64,000 nt of DNA, taken from NCBI GenBank assembly GCA_947568835.1, contig OX387611.1:12748350-12812349 (forward strand), given 5' to 3'. Origin of the DNA: Protonemura montana (Eukaryota; Arthropoda; Insecta; Plecoptera; Nemouridae). The translations under genes were made by a program, and so were the position numbers. Under the pieces are notes generated by a model. That model did no database searches and was not told the DNA's origin. It saw nothing but the letters and a program-made list of their open reading frames with translations. How positions within the stretch are numbered: position 1 is the first letter of the stretch; each line of letters opens with the position of its first letter. Shown piece by piece: positions 36,056 to 47,383 of this stretch.

Positions 36056-36283
36056 ATTCGACGGGGATCGAACCGAAGACCCCTCGCATTGAAGCACTTG
36101 TTCATTCAACTGAGCCACATGGACCCATGCATTGAGGACGGATTCCCAGACAAACATGTGATGTCATTCTCACAATACAATCCAGTTGCAACTCTGATAA
36201 ACAAAAAGCTATCCGGGCGGGAATCGAACCCAAGCCGTCTGCTTGTCAGGGTAGCGTCTTCTCCAACCAGCTATAGGGACTGA
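36056..36283 (-). mobile_element. dimeric tRNA-derived element, unit 2
   Basis: The minus-strand module at 36213-36280 starts GTCCCTATAGCTGGTTGG and carries GGGTTCGATTCCCGC. The module at 36059-36126 starts GGGTCCATGTGGCTCAG and carries GGTTCGATCCCC. The linker contains GTGATGTCATTC. Internal pol III A and B boxes are intact in both modules. Acceptor stems are not complementary. Confidence 0.7.
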
Positions 36284-36531
36284 TTACATGAGGGTGGAAA
36301 TAACACATACTTGACAGCAGAGAATCTCTCCTGAGGCCGTGCCAGCCCGTGAGATTGTTTCACTCCTTTAGGGATGGTTTTCACGCAACAAGGGGTGCTA
36401 ATGGGGGTTAAACTTTACGGAGAAATGAGTAAACTCACATTCTTCATTCTACTATCAAAACTAAGAAAGTTAATAAACTTTAAATCAGCTAAGTACTGGA
36501 AAAATGTATACAAATTTAATGTCAACAATGT
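36284..36531. other. spacer, no recognised feature
   Basis: A short plus-strand frame at 36374-36571 runs into the LINE tail and has no recognisable family. Nothing else is visible. Confidence 0.5.
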
Positions 36532-36849
36532 ATTGTATTGTATTCATCTTTATTGTTTTAGGCATTATTGACCCGGTTACAATTTCTTCAAGTACATTTA
36601 AAATAGACAATAGTAAATAATTACTATAATGATTGGTAACTATAGGTACCTACACAGTTAATCATGATACATAGTTGACATATTTACTTGTTAATACATC
36701 CTATTTATTACTAATAGATACATAGTTATGATTTCTGAATTTATGAATGATTACAATATAATTTCCCTGTGGGATCTCAGCCTTTGTTTGAAGTCTTCTA
36801 TTTTATCAGGCCAGGAACTTAGAACCACACCAAGGTTATTCCATTCAGG
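36532..36849 (-). mobile_element. LINE 3' end, second copy of the 15520 family
   Basis: Almost identical to 15520-15839: same ATACAAT tail, same trailer and the first C-terminal codons, ending abruptly at CCATTCAGG. This is strong 5' truncation, as expected for target-primed insertion. Confidence 0.9.
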
Positions 36850-36998
36850 ATTCATTAGAACTTCAGAATTGCATAAGACAATGTATTAATATTTGTATTT
36901 CTACACATGACACCAGTTCCTTGGAATGCTTGTGTACCCTGTTGACCTCTGGGAGCAAACAACAGCACTTGGCCATCGAATGGAGACCGATGCAAACT

Positions 36999-37186
36999 TC
37001 AATCAAAGAACAAAGCTTTGTATGCATCCGAGTCGGCTTCCTCTGAGAGCGACCGAAGACTGGAATCCAAGTCAGACATGGAGGTGAGGTCATCGTTCCC
37101 GGCGCCGTCATCATCGTCCTTGTGTTCATCAGCGCTGACCAGGTTGTCAATGGCAACAAGGAAGCAATCTTGGTCAGCAACGTTGT
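36999..37186 (-). CDS. possible terminal exon, acidic C terminus, unrecognised gene
   Basis: On the minus strand an acceptor (TTTGCTTGCAG) at 37187 precedes an open frame reading DNVADQDCFLVAIDNLVSAD, then an Asp/Glu/Ser-rich tail ending ADSDAYKALFFD and a stop. Composition and the splice site look like a real last exon. I do not recognise the family. Possible upstream exons on the same strand are at 37418-37456, in the 37905-39843 duplication, at 41243-41340 and at 41760-41990, but they cannot be joined with confidence. Confidence 0.35.
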
Positions 37187-37904
37187 CTGCAAGCAAAGAT
37201 AAGACTGAGCATCGTAACGTCCCGGCACTGCATGTCACGGGTCTACAGGTGTCAGACCTGCATGAACTTTTCTTCCAACTTGCAACAAATCCAGCCTACA
37301 ATTGTATTTCAAGTGTTACTTACGTACTATCATTGAGTGGTACCAATGCAAGGACCGTGATGTCACTGAACTAGGAGCCAGCAGGTGACTTCACGCTATG
37401 TGTTGATGTTGCAGGGAGATCACGTCGATGCTCTTGTTGAAAGTTCCATCGACCTGCAGTAGCGACATAAAAACAAATCAAACCTCCGTAACATTCCGTG
37501 ACAAATACTGGTGCATCTGACTAATTAACAAAACAAAAAGTTGGAGCTAAATCTTTAATTACTTAATTCAACAAACAAATCTGAAATCTGAAAAGTGAAT
37601 CACTGAATTTTCCTGAGAAAGTGTTGACCAATGATTGCTTTATAAAGAGTTTTAATAAAATAACTTTCAAGTTTCAATGCACAGGCCTAAAGCAACTTTT
37701 GATGTATTGAAAAGAGAATAATTAGCAGTAAAATTCATGGCTGACATTTACTTCTTTTACAATCTCTTAATAAATTAATTAATTACCACCTGCAATTAGT
37801 TACCAACGCAATTGTGGTGGAGAGAGCGATGCACTACTTTTAAAAATATGCATTACACTTCAGTACCTTCATTCCTTTGAGAAGCTGAAAAGTTTAAAAA
37901 TGGG

Positions 37905-38430
37905 GCCAGCTGATATCAGGTAGCACTTTTTGTATGGGGCATATTCTTGAGCTGCCCATCACGTTGTCTGCATTGCAAAATTGTTATAAATACAAGATAT
38001 GCAACAGATTGCTTCTGCCCTTCCACTACGTGCATCAGAGTCAATCATAATCTCTTCACCGTAGACCAACATTTCTATCAGAAATCATGAAACATGTTTC
38101 AATCCAAACAAACCTCAACAAATCCCAACAAATAACAAAATTACATACTGTAGAGCTTTGTCAATTTCCTGTGTGTTTCTTGCGGTGTCTGTGAGCTAAT
38201 TTTTCTCTTGGGCAGCAAGCTTCGAAGATGGATATAATGAAATCAAGCTAAACAAGCCGCTCCAGGTTGGATTGAATCGTCTTCCTAATGCCGACATCAA
38301 ACATTCAGCTCAGTGAGTTGACACTTGCCTCGGATGAGATCTTAGACCGTGTCACTACAAGGTTGGTCTCATCTAATGCCGCTTCCTCGTTGAACGCTAA
38401 GACATGAGCAGGTGCCCTGGTGAAGAGAAC
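37905..38430 (-). repeat. tandem duplication, copy 1 (with exon-like content)
   Basis: Nearly identical to 39313-39843. On the minus strand it contains an exon-like piece preceded by CTTCACCAG that reads TPAHVLAFNEEAALDETN, and another ending LTDTARNTQEIDKALQ before GTATGT. This copy has lost five bases (TCAAA) just before the second piece, which would shift its frame. Confidence 0.6.
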
Positions 38431-39013
38431 ACACGAGTTTAGAAACATTTTTTATAAATTGAATTACAAATGACGCTCGATGACTTTATTGACAGGTACC
38501 CATGGCAGACTAAAAAGAAATATATCATGATCTCAAAGCTACAGATAATGCTTGTGGTCAAAAGTCAAGTGTGCGTTTCTTAGCATGCTATGGATTTGAT
38601 GTTACCATTGTGATCATAATCTTGGAGTCAACCAACATCTCATGTATCTCATAGCAATCACTAGCCGCCGACTTTCATACAAAGGCTGAAGAGACCGTCT
38701 CTCAACAAGTCAACCACCAAGACAAGATCGTTAACTATCAGGTGTAAGTGAAATCATGAACCTTGGTAGGTGGAACCACATTGAATCCCTGTGCCCAGGT
38801 TTTCTGGTAATGTAATTAAACAATACAATAAAATGCCCCAAATTGGAATCGGCCCAACACAACCTCAACAATTTCGTCCACTTTGCTTTCAAAACCAACC
38901 TGCACCAAGACAACTGAACCAAGCTTTAACTGAATCCAAGTTTTTGGAACATGGCAATATATTTTCTTCTTTATATTCTCTTATATTATATATATATTAT
39001 ATTCTATATATTT
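38431..39013. other. spacer, no recognised feature
   Basis: Unique sequence between the two duplication copies and the inverted repeat arm. Ends in an AT-rich TATATATTATATT stretch (38985-39010). Confidence 0.5.
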
Positions 39014-39314
39014 CAAACCATGATGATATATTTCCACTTTGTATTGCATCTTGAAATATTGAAACCTACCTGTCAAGAGTCACTGCTGTAGGATGAGTTG
39101 AAGTTGACAGCTCAACTCTATGTCCTTCCAGACTTCACTGCAAGCTAGAATCAAACAAACACAAAGTCAGAAGCTGGTTGCATTGGCCATGTGGCACTGA
39201 TCTAATGAGGTCTGTGAATGAGGGGATGATGAGGCTGCTTTTCAGACTCTGAGTAAAAGTACAATGAATACAACAAAACTGGGAGCCGAGATAATCGCAG
39301 TGGTTATTTTTAGC
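39014..39314 (-). repeat. 301-bp dispersed inverted repeat, right arm
   Basis: Reverse complement of 2098-2398. It ends exactly where copy 2 of the 0.53-kb tandem duplication begins (39313), with AGCC shared. Confidence 0.9.
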
Positions 39315-39843
39315 CAGCTGATATCAGGTAGCACTTTTTGTATGGGGCATATTCTTGAGCTGCCCATCACGTTGTCTGCATTGCAAAATTGTTATAAATA
39401 CAAGATATGCAACAGATTGCTTCTGCCCTTCGACTACGTACATCAGAGTCAATCATAATCTCTTCACCGTAGACCAACATTTCTATCAGAAATCATGAAA
39501 CATGTTTCAATCCAAACAAACCTCAACAAATCCCAACAAATAACAAAATTACATACTGTAGAGCTTTGTCAATTTCCTGTGTGTTTCTTGCGGTGTCTGT
39601 GAGCTTCAAATTTTTCTCTTGGGCAGCAAGCTTCGAAGATGGATATAATGAAATCAAGCTAAACAAGCCGCTCCAGGTTGGATTGAATCGTCTTCCTAAT
39701 GCCGACATCAAACATTCAGCTCAGTGAGTTGACACTTGCCTCGGATGAGATCTTAGACCGTGTCACTACAAGGTTGGTCTCATCTAATGCTGCTTCCTCG
39801 TTGAACGCTAAGACATGAGCAGGTGTCCTGGTGAAGAGAACAA
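39313..39843 (-). repeat. tandem duplication, copy 2 (with exon-like content)
   Basis: Counterpart of 37905-38430. Minus-strand content: an acceptor followed by TPAHVLAFNEEAALDETN and VVTRSKISSE, with a possible GC donor (GAG/GCAAGT), then an intact reading LAAQEKNLKLTDTARNTQEI DKALQ before GTATGT. This may be a functional exon pair of an unrecognised coiled-coil gene, or part of a repeat family. Confidence 0.5.
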
Positions 39844-41242
39844 ACCAATTTATAAACATTTCATAATCAAGAGAGAAAAACTTTGACTTTAGAATAAATA
39901 ATTCTATGCTAGGATCATACAATGCTATCTTCTGTTAGATCTCTCGTACCGACCATCAGGAACAAAATCATTTACTTGATACGCGTCCTGCATTGTTTAT
40001 TAACTGTCAACAGCGAAATTCTAGTTATCCAAGACGTAATTTACATGTAAGACAAAAATACGATCCTACTTCGCCAAGCTCAGCTGTGACAGCCGGCCGT
40101 TTTGCGGAGTGTGACGTCACAGCCATGTGCTAGTGCATCATGAACTCCGTCGTTTGCGCCTCTGGTAGCTACGAGCTCAACTATCAGACGAGTTTCAAGC
40201 GAAATTTCAGCGCGAAAGTTGGAGAAGAAATAAATTAATGAATATATTTATATTTAGCTGTCAAGTTATTGCATCACGTATAGCAGCTAACACAATATTA
40301 TAACAATACATTAACATAACATATTGATACATAATAATAATAATAATACAAACATAATAGCAATGCTAACATTTTTTTAAACATTATGTAATTTAAAAAT
40401 GTTCTTGTATAAAGTTAATGTTTATTATAATTTAAAAGTTGTACTTATTTCTACTGTGATATTTGTACTCTAAGCAGTAAATTCACGGGGTGCTCTAAAA
40501 GTTGTTTTTTCCAGTATTTATTGGTTTTCACTTTCTTTGGTTGCTTTTTATTAGCAGGCATTCTTGTCTGAGCAATTGCAAAATTAGTTGCATTCCTGAC
40601 TTCATGCAGTAGTTTATTGAAAAGTAGTCTGCCTTTTGAAAATATAGTTTTATTATTAAATAAAGTTGAAGTTCTATGTACAAAGATATTGTTACAATCT
40701 CTAGTACCTATTAGGAACAGACAGCATCAAGTAATTTATTATTTTCTCAAACAGGTTTCGTGGTAGGAGTCCCGTAGTTGATTTAAAAATTAATGAAGGA
40801 GTTTTAATCAAAATCCTTTGCTTTACAAACATCTAACATTTCTTCAGATTAGGAGTACGTTTCTGCACCCGTGGGATAGATCTCATTACTTTGTTTTTGA
40901 GGATTTGCATTTTGTATAACTTTGATTGGTTATGAAAAGTATGTAAGAACAGCAGTGAAAGTGTGGATTGCCTGGCTTATTTCAACCTGAGACCATCATA
41001 TGATAAATTGAGATGGAATGGAATAATATACTTTGTTGAATGATGACGGAAAAACTTTGTTCTTATCTTTTCAATGTGTTTTTGTTATCCTCAAGCTGCT
41101 TACGAGGATGCACGTTTAAATATTTCAGTGATAATTAGAGTATTAGTATCGGCAAAGACTGGGAAGACTTAATCTGAGTTTTCCAGGATATTTCTCACCG
41201 GTTGATATCAGCTGCAACAAAGTGAATCAGACGGCAGCCAAA
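39844..41242. other. no gene recognised; one CRE-like site
   Basis: TGACGTCA occurs at 40112-40119 in a locally GC-rich stretch (40080-40210) that could be a promoter, reading minus or plus. An AATAATAATA microsatellite lies at 40330-40350. Nothing else supportable. Confidence 0.4.
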
Positions 41243-41340
41243 TCATTGAATCCATGACTTCCATTGGCTCAGCGTCATCTTGCCCTCTTCATAGAAAGTC
41301 CCCTCCACATCTGTGAAAAAAATGTATAACCACCTCCCGA
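41243..41340 (-). CDS. possible exon of an unrecognised minus-strand gene
   Basis: An acceptor TTTTTTTCACAG on the minus strand is followed by a frame reading DVEGTFYEEGKMTLSQWKSW and a stop. A similar start, VDGTFNKSIDVISLQ, follows an acceptor at 37456-37418, so the two may be related exons. No family recognised and joins unknown. Confidence 0.3.
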
Positions 41341-41759
41341 CCGATATCAAAGAATCCTCTCTATGCAGCATCTTTGATTGAAACCTTAAAAAAACCCAGT
41401 TGTGGTATTGTCGGGATCTTGTGGTCAAGTTAGTCTCCTATTTGCTAACAAGAAGACCCAACAAAGTGTGGGCTCTAAAGTGTAATGAATTGTGATATAC
41501 CATTCAATGTTTGTCTCTCCAGTACAGTAATTACTTGGATCATGTTAATGAGGTACGTACCAACACTGCCAACATTCATCTGATAGCATAATCATAATCA
41601 TAATCATTGACGATACCCATACCATGTACAATGTACTAGTCAACGGGATAATAAATACAATACAATATAATACTTCTTTGAGAAAGTTGGACAGCTAATT
41701 TGGAAGACTTTGTTTCGCTGTCAAGAATCCCAGACTTTGCCGACAGAAATATCTGTGAA

Positions 41760-41990
41760 GACTGCCAACTAAACATCTCTCCATCAAAACCTTGTGCAAT
41801 TCAAAGGCTGGAAAACCTGCATCTTGTAAGCTTTCTTGTCTACAGCACATGACATAACTAAATGAGCTTTTCCATTGTTTGAATTAGCAACAATACTCTC
41901 TTGCATTTCTTTCAAACACTCATTGTTGTTTTCTAATTCGAATGGTGATGCAACAAGGTTTTCTTGTAAAGGATCTTGTGAACCCAGCAG
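41760..41990 (-). CDS. possible exon, unrecognised
   Basis: Minus-strand frame with even composition: DPLQENLVASPFELENNNE, a KEMQESIVANSNNGKAH block, then SCAVDKKAYKMQ before a possible GTTTTC donor. No family recognised. Confidence 0.25.
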
Positions 41991-42109
41991 ATTATGACGA
42001 GGTGAACCAATTACGTTGAAATGTACAATTTAGTAATTGACACAATCATTGCCCAGGTGTAGTACGTTGCAGGTGGTTGGCTGGGAGAGAGAATTCTTCA
42101 CGGCTGGAA

Positions 42110-42310
42110 CGGTTTCAAACTTTGAACCCCATGGATCAGAGATCCCGTCCATCCCACTGAGCCACATGGACTCATGCTTGTGTACTAATTCATGATTAAA
42201 CACGTGATGTCATTTGTCATGAAGAACAAAAAGCGGGACAGCCAGGATGTGAACCAGAGCTTGAGGGTTGCTAGCAAAGCGATGTAGCCAACCAGCCGTG
42301 GACAGAGGGT
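42110..42310 (-). mobile_element. dimeric tRNA-derived element, unit 3 (degenerate)
   Basis: Carries the same order as units 1 and 2: GTCCATGTGGCTCAGTGGGA module at 42126-42172, linker with GTGATGTCATTTG, and a GGCTGGTTGGC module at 42238-42305. B boxes have decayed (GGTTCACATCC; GGTTCAAAG). The downstream AAACTCAAGATAAG and ATCGTACTCACCT sequence is shared with the region right of unit 1 (35985-36022), so the repeat family extends beyond the tRNA modules. Confidence 0.6.
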
Positions 42311-42449
42311 GAGAGTACCAAGGCTTATCAGAAACTTGCATAGCAATGAGGAGTTTAGAGGCAGTTGCTGTAAATGTCATCATATGTTGTAAATTGGATC
42401 GAACAATTAGTCAGCCGAATTACATAAACTCAAGATAAGATTACATCGT

Positions 42450-42535
42450 ACTCACCTGACTTGCTGTGCGCAGTGGTACACTACGCACAGCAAGTCAGGT
42501 GAGTCAGGTGAGTCAGGTGAGTCACAGCAAGTCAG
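42450..42535. repeat. 21-bp perfect hairpin followed by GTGAGTCAGG tandem repeats
   Basis: 42450-42470 is the perfect complement of 42484-42504 (CGCACAGCAAGTCAGGTGAGT) with a 13-base loop. The right arm runs into three GTCAGGTGAG units and a second CACAGCAAGTCAG. It arises from duplication of the tail sequence of the tRNA-derived repeat. Confidence 0.88.
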
Positions 42536-42767
42536 ACAGTGTGTGTATTGACTCACTCTGATAGCAGCACAGACTTTCATAATCAGTTGATATCACACTA
42601 ACTCAACTACACCAGTCTTATTTCCAGTTCTACCTGTTAAAATCCATCTCTTCGTTTTTCATTTTTGGACAGTGTAGATGATTTACGGGGGTCAAATTGA
42701 TAAGGTTGCAAGCCTGACATAGTACACTCAACGTTTACTAAACCCAATGTGGTTAAAAATGTCAAAA

Positions 42768-43990
42768 ATGTCCCAGCCTTGCCTGGACCCTGCCCCCATG
42801 TCCCATGTCACAGCCTTGCCTGGACCCTGCCCCCATGTCCTATGTCCCGTGTCCTAGCCTTGCCTGGATCCTGCCTCCATGTCCCAGCCTTGCCTGGACC
42901 CTGCCCTCATGTCCCATGTCCCAGCCTTGCCTGGACCCTGCCCCCATGTCCCGTGTCCCAGCCTTGCCTGGATCCTGCCCCCATGTCCCAGCCTTGCCTG
43001 GACCCTGCCCCCATGTCCCATGTCCCAGTCTTGCCTGGACCCTGCCCCCATGTCCCATGTCCCAGCCTTGCCTGGACCCTGCCCCCATGTCCCATGTCCC
43101 AGCCTTGCCTGGACTCTGCCCCCATGTCCCATGTATAAGCCTTGCCTGGACCCTGCCCTCATGTCCCATGTCCCTGCCTTGCCTGGAACCTGCCCCCATG
43201 TCCCATGTCTCAGCCTTGCCTGGACCCTGCCCCCACATCCCATTGTCCAGCCTTTCCTGGATCCTGCCCCCATGTCCCATGTCCCAGCCTTGCCTGCCAC
43301 CATGTCCATGTCCCAGCCTTGCCTAGACCCTGCCCCCAATGTCCCATGTCCCAGTCTTGCCAGGACCCTGCCCCCATGTCCCATGTCCCAGCCTTGCCTG
43401 AACCCTGCCCCCATGTCCCATGTCCCAGCCCTGCCTGGACCGTGGCCCCATGTCCCATGTCCCAGTCTTGCCAGGACCCTGCCCCCATGTCCCATGTCCC
43501 AGTCTTGCCAGGACCCTGCCCCCATGTCCCATGTCCCAGTCTTGCCAGGACCCTGCCCCCCTGTCCCATGTCCCATGTCCCAGCCTAGCCTGGACCCTGC
43601 CCCCATGTCCCATGTCCCAGCCCTGCCTGGACCGTGGCCCAATGTCCCAGTCTTGCCAGGACCCTGCCCCCATGTCCCATGTCCCAGTCTTGCCAGGACC
43701 CTGCCCCCATGTCCCAGCCTTGCCTGAACCCTGCCCCCATGTCCCATGTCCCAGCCCTGCCTGGACCGTGGCCCCATGTCCCAGCCTTGCCTGGACCCTG
43801 CCCCCATGTCCCATGTCCCAGCCTTGCCTGGACCCTGCCCCCATGTCCCAGCCTTGCCTGGACCGTGGCCCCATGTCCCAGCCCTGCCTGGACCGTGGCC
43901 CCATGTCCTATGTCCCAGCTTTGCCGGGACCCTGCCCCCATGTCCCATGTCCCAGCGTTGCCAGGACCCTGGCCCCATGTCCCAGCCTAG
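42768..43990. repeat. GC-rich minisatellite with 37-bp and 30-bp units
   Basis: Units of the form CCAGCCTTGCCTGGACCCTG plus CCCCCATGTCCCATGTC (37 bp), alternating irregularly with shorter units of 30 bp that lack one CATGTCC. About 35 units. Variants (TTGCCAGG, CCTGCCTGGACCGTGG) are grouped. Both strands are open for hundreds of codons in several frames; this is a sequence-composition artefact. Confidence 0.95.
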
Positions 43991-44123
43991 TTTAGTCCTA
44001 GAATATATCATGGATAATAAAGCATGTCAGGTCATAATAGATCATTCATCAATCAGAGAGACCAGGTTGTTGTACTTTATGTACTTTACTTTACTGAAAA
44101 CCTCATCTTTATGGGACTTTTAA

Positions 44124-44289
44124 AGGACCACCTTCAATTGACATTTAAAAATTACTGTATGTGAGGAACATCAATTAATTAAGGATCCCGTAAAAAAGAA
44201 AAATCTAAAGAAATGCGGTGCACATTTCTCGCACTTTTTCTTTTTGGCGCGAAGCTCCGTGCGTGACGTCAGAGATAGGGAGTCTGCAG
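44124..44289 (+). repeat. Kolobok left terminal inverted repeat with E2F-like and CRE-like motifs
   Basis: Contains TTTTTGGCGCGAAGCTCC (E2F consensus TTTSSCGC) near 44241 and TGACGTCA at 44264-44271. Both motifs are kept in the right repeat. It precedes the start of the plus-strand gene by about 90 bp and probably serves as its promoter. Confidence 0.85.
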
Positions 44290-44381
44290 CGGCAGTCTGC
44301 AAGACTGTAAGACGCGCGCTGCAGAGTCGGTAGGGTCGGCGCGCTCGCGATAGTGTCGCATTGTTTCATTGAAGTGTGGCA

Positions 44382-44924
44382 ATGGCTGGACCTTTCAGTT
44401 TAGACCCGAAGTTTACTCAGAGCGAGATTGAAGAAAATATTTGCAAAAAAGCCGATGAAAGGAGACTACAAGAATCCTTTGTAGGGCGAGCAGGAAACAC
44501 CTCGTGGTGTACGTGTGGTAACTGCGTTGCAATGGACAGCGACGTAGAATCGCATTGCTGTAAAGAGCCACCACAAATACGAGCGTTGTGCCAGAATGAC
44601 GAGTGCATTACCGAGCACGGGTCATTCGACGTTATCACGAAAAGCATTGATGTGCTCAACATTACCAGGCATAAACTGATTATGCACACAGCATCCAAAG
44701 ACACTAAAGACAAAATGCGCTGTCCCTCAAATAAAGTTTGGCGCCATTTGGCTTATAAATCATTTGTTTCCTGGGTCAATTCGTGGGCTGCATTAGGGAA
44801 AAATAGGCGTGTTGTTATTCCGTCCTGCGTCGTGAATTCCATTCGCAATACGTTCCCAGAAGACGATGGAATTTACGTCGGATTCAACGCTGCAGCCGGC
44901 GAGGAGCCAGAGTATTTCCTATAA
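44382..44924 (+). CDS. transposon-borne P2X7 intracellular (ballast) domain-like protein, 180 aa
   Basis: A single-exon frame from an ATG at 44382 to TAA. After a 40-residue charged leader it has W42-C43-T-C45-G-N-C48, C59-C60, C70, C75 with H79, C114, then LAYKSFVSWVNSW, PSC149, and IRNTFPEDDGIYVGF. This order and spacing match the zinc-binding cytoplasmic ballast domain of P2X7 receptors (family P2RX7_C), without any channel part. It lies inside a Kolobok element, tail-to-tail with the transposase (107-bp gap), and starts just inside the left terminal repeat. Its job in the element is unknown; a DNA- or RNA-binding accessory factor or a regulator of transposition are guesses. No defects are seen. 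Confidence 0.87.
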   Translation: MAGPFSLDPKFTQSEIEENICKKADERRLQESFVGRAGNTSWCTCGNCVAMDSDVESHCCKEPPQIRALCQNDECITEHGSFDVITKSIDVLNITRHKLIMHTASKDTKDKMRCPSNKVWRHLAYKSFVSWVNSWAALGKNRRVVIPSCVVNSIRNTFPEDDGIYVGFNAAAGEEPEYFL

Positions 44925-45031
44925 GTAAGTGCGAAAAACAACAATTTTGGCAGTCACCACGTTTGTTGTGACACGTGTAGATATGAATTTTGTGTTCAAG
45001 ATTACCTTCGGATTCGCCGCATTTTTCTTTG

Positions 45032-47218
45032 TTACACCTCCTCGAATCGAGAGTATCGCGTTTGCTGCCTCACTTCTTCAATTGTTGGCTTCGGAACGGG
45101 GGCAATGTTTGCAGGAATAGGGAGGCTGGCATCAGTTGGAGCGTCGTACTTTTCAAGAAGCATTATTTTATGTATTAGAATGTCCCTCCAGTGAGTGGTT
45201 TTCTTTTCGTAGGTCTTTTTTAAAATCCATTGACGCTGTCCTTTGGAATAGGCCAACGTTTCGTTCACGCAAACCCTACCAATATTGGCATTGTGGTCTA
45301 GGACTGCGAGTATTCCGCGAGTAACCATTCCATCATACGGGAAGTGAAGGCGTTTTGGCAGGTATTTTATGCGCTCATTGTGATAGGATTCTAGATTTCC
45401 TGTAAACGTGTAGGAATTGCTGTTATCGTTTGACGAACCAATTACGTCGTATTTTAATGTATTTGTTTATTTTATTGTTGAATTTAGAAGTGTTATTTTG
45501 TAAATAACGGTCTTACCTGTGTGACAGTAATTGCTTGTATGCCGCAAATCTTTCAGGAAAACCGGGTTGTTGATAATTTGGTTGAGCTTTACGTGGTCAG
45601 GTGAATTTCGCTTTATCCACTTGGTCTCAGCGATTTCCTGGGCTGTAAGTTCCGCGTGCTCACAGCCATGGAACAGCTTATTTCCTGACCACGTGTGTTT
45701 ATTTGTCATGTGATTTAGCGAACTTGTGAACTTTTCAAGTAGCAACTCATCATTGCCTCCGCAGGTCTGGGAAGACCACCACAAATGGTTTTGAATGCTT
45801 GGCTGCCAGAGGGAGATTAGTGGCGAAGAGTTAGCAAGGCGTTTTCGGAGACTTTTCGCCATGTGCCAAACGTCAAACTCATGTCGTATGCTTGGGTGGT
45901 CTGTTCGCATCAAAAGACCAATCCCTCTGTGTCTGTCAGTTATAAATAACTTGATATTTATGACACTAGTAAGCTCCTTCAAGAGTGCAGCACAAGCAGC
46001 CTTCTCCAAATCTCCAGCTGTTTGTTTGCGCTGCATGACTTTGAAGTCTATGATTCGATTCGTTCTTACATCCATTATAGAGTAAGTAACAAACTTGCCA
46101 CAGTAACCTGGAGAGTCATACTGACCATCACCGGACAGCCAAATGTCTTCGCCTGTCAAACCCAAGTTAAATAGTTCTATTTCTCGTTGAGACGCCCATG
46201 AGTTGACGATAGCCGGTTTCACATATGAATTGACAAGTCTACAATATGTGGATGACGACATGAAATGTAATTTTAGTGCGGAAGCAAAGGATTTAAATGC
46301 CGTAAAACTAAGTCCGCACGTGTACACAGCAGCCACAATGTTTATTGCGCCTAGTGCAGTGTTTCGTCTTTTAGACTGGGACAGCCAAGTGAAACTGTGT
46401 CCATCGCAACAAACTGTTTTCACTGTTAGCAAAGAACCACGGCATGTTTTAAATACTTCGCTAACTGAACCTCCGCAAATCTGGCATACTGCAAATAGCA
46501 ACGAAAGGCTATTCCAAAACACGAGAAAAACATTGTTTTCACTCGAATCAGACGTCTCGTCGTCTGTCTCCGAAGCCCCAGAGTCGCTATCATCATCCTC
46601 ACTATTTAGTTTGAAAGATTCGTCTAAGTTTTGCAATTCACTCTCACTAGTATCCGTTTCACTAGAACTCTCTTCATTTTCTAAACAAACTCGACGCAAA
46701 GTTTCAATGCCTAACTCGCATTGAGTGCTTATTTCACGCGAAAATGGATCGCCCGGCGCTTGGCTTGTGATAGCGATGGGTTTCACTCGCGGATTCGGGT
46801 GCGATTTGCTCGTTGACGGCTCGTTCAAATAATCTGGCACATGGTCCAATAACTCCTCTTTCTCCTTATTGATCAAAAACATGGACTTCTGACGCTTTTT
46901 CGGTGGAGGACAAACATTCGAATGTGATTTACCAGTCATGAGCAACGACGGGACTGCCGTTTTCTTCAAAATGGGTCTGGATTTCACTGCATCGCCCATC
47001 AATTGCAGTTTTAGTTTGTTGCGAATTTCAAAATCATCTTCTTGAAAATGTGCGGAACAAACACACGAGGATTTTCTTGGGACAAAATCTGTCCGATTAA
47101 CTTTATGCAACCATTGCCGATACATCCCAGGAAACTTATTCTTATCTGGAAATTTGTGGAAAGAAAATGGGCCTTTCGTGTTCGAACACTGATACACAAC
47201 ACAATGATTGTTCACCAT
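45032..47218 (-). CDS. Kolobok transposase, THAP domain plus DDE core, two exons, 689 aa
   Basis: Exon 1 is 47218-45517 and exon 2 is 45399-45032. The donor reads CACACAG/GTAAGA and the acceptor TTTACAG/GAAATC; the join restores CHTGNLESYHNERIKYLP in frame. The N terminus is a THAP zinc finger (C6, C11, W36, C54, H57), used to bind the element's ends. Residues 170-230 are acidic and Ser-rich. The catalytic core shows SGDGQYDSPG (D364), ITDRHRGIG (D428), HEFDVWH (449-452) and a C519-E520-H521 motif as candidate third acid. The C terminus has MVTRGILAVLDHNAN, typical of this family. No internal stop. The gene starts 166 bp inside the right terminal repeat. The intron (117 nt) must be spliced for a full product, which could limit activity to certain tissues, as in P elements. 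Confidence 0.88.
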
Positions 47219-47383
47219 TATTCTGCAGTTGGTTCACTTATAAAGTAGCAATCGTTAGACATAGCACACATAGACAAATATACGAGACAAATATAGTAAC
47301 GAGAAAAAACAATCCTACTCGCAAAGAGGTATCGCACGAACTAACTGGCAGCAGCCGCGGCAACCGGGCAGCGCTTGCTAGCC

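Noticed and set aside
35426-36283. Functional tRNA genes
   Set aside because: A and B boxes are present, but acceptor stems do not pair and modules occur as dimers with a shared linker, which fits SINEs better.
46203-46724. 173-codon plus-strand frame inside the Kolobok transposase
   Set aside because: It is the antisense shadow of the transposase exon, with no domain of its own.
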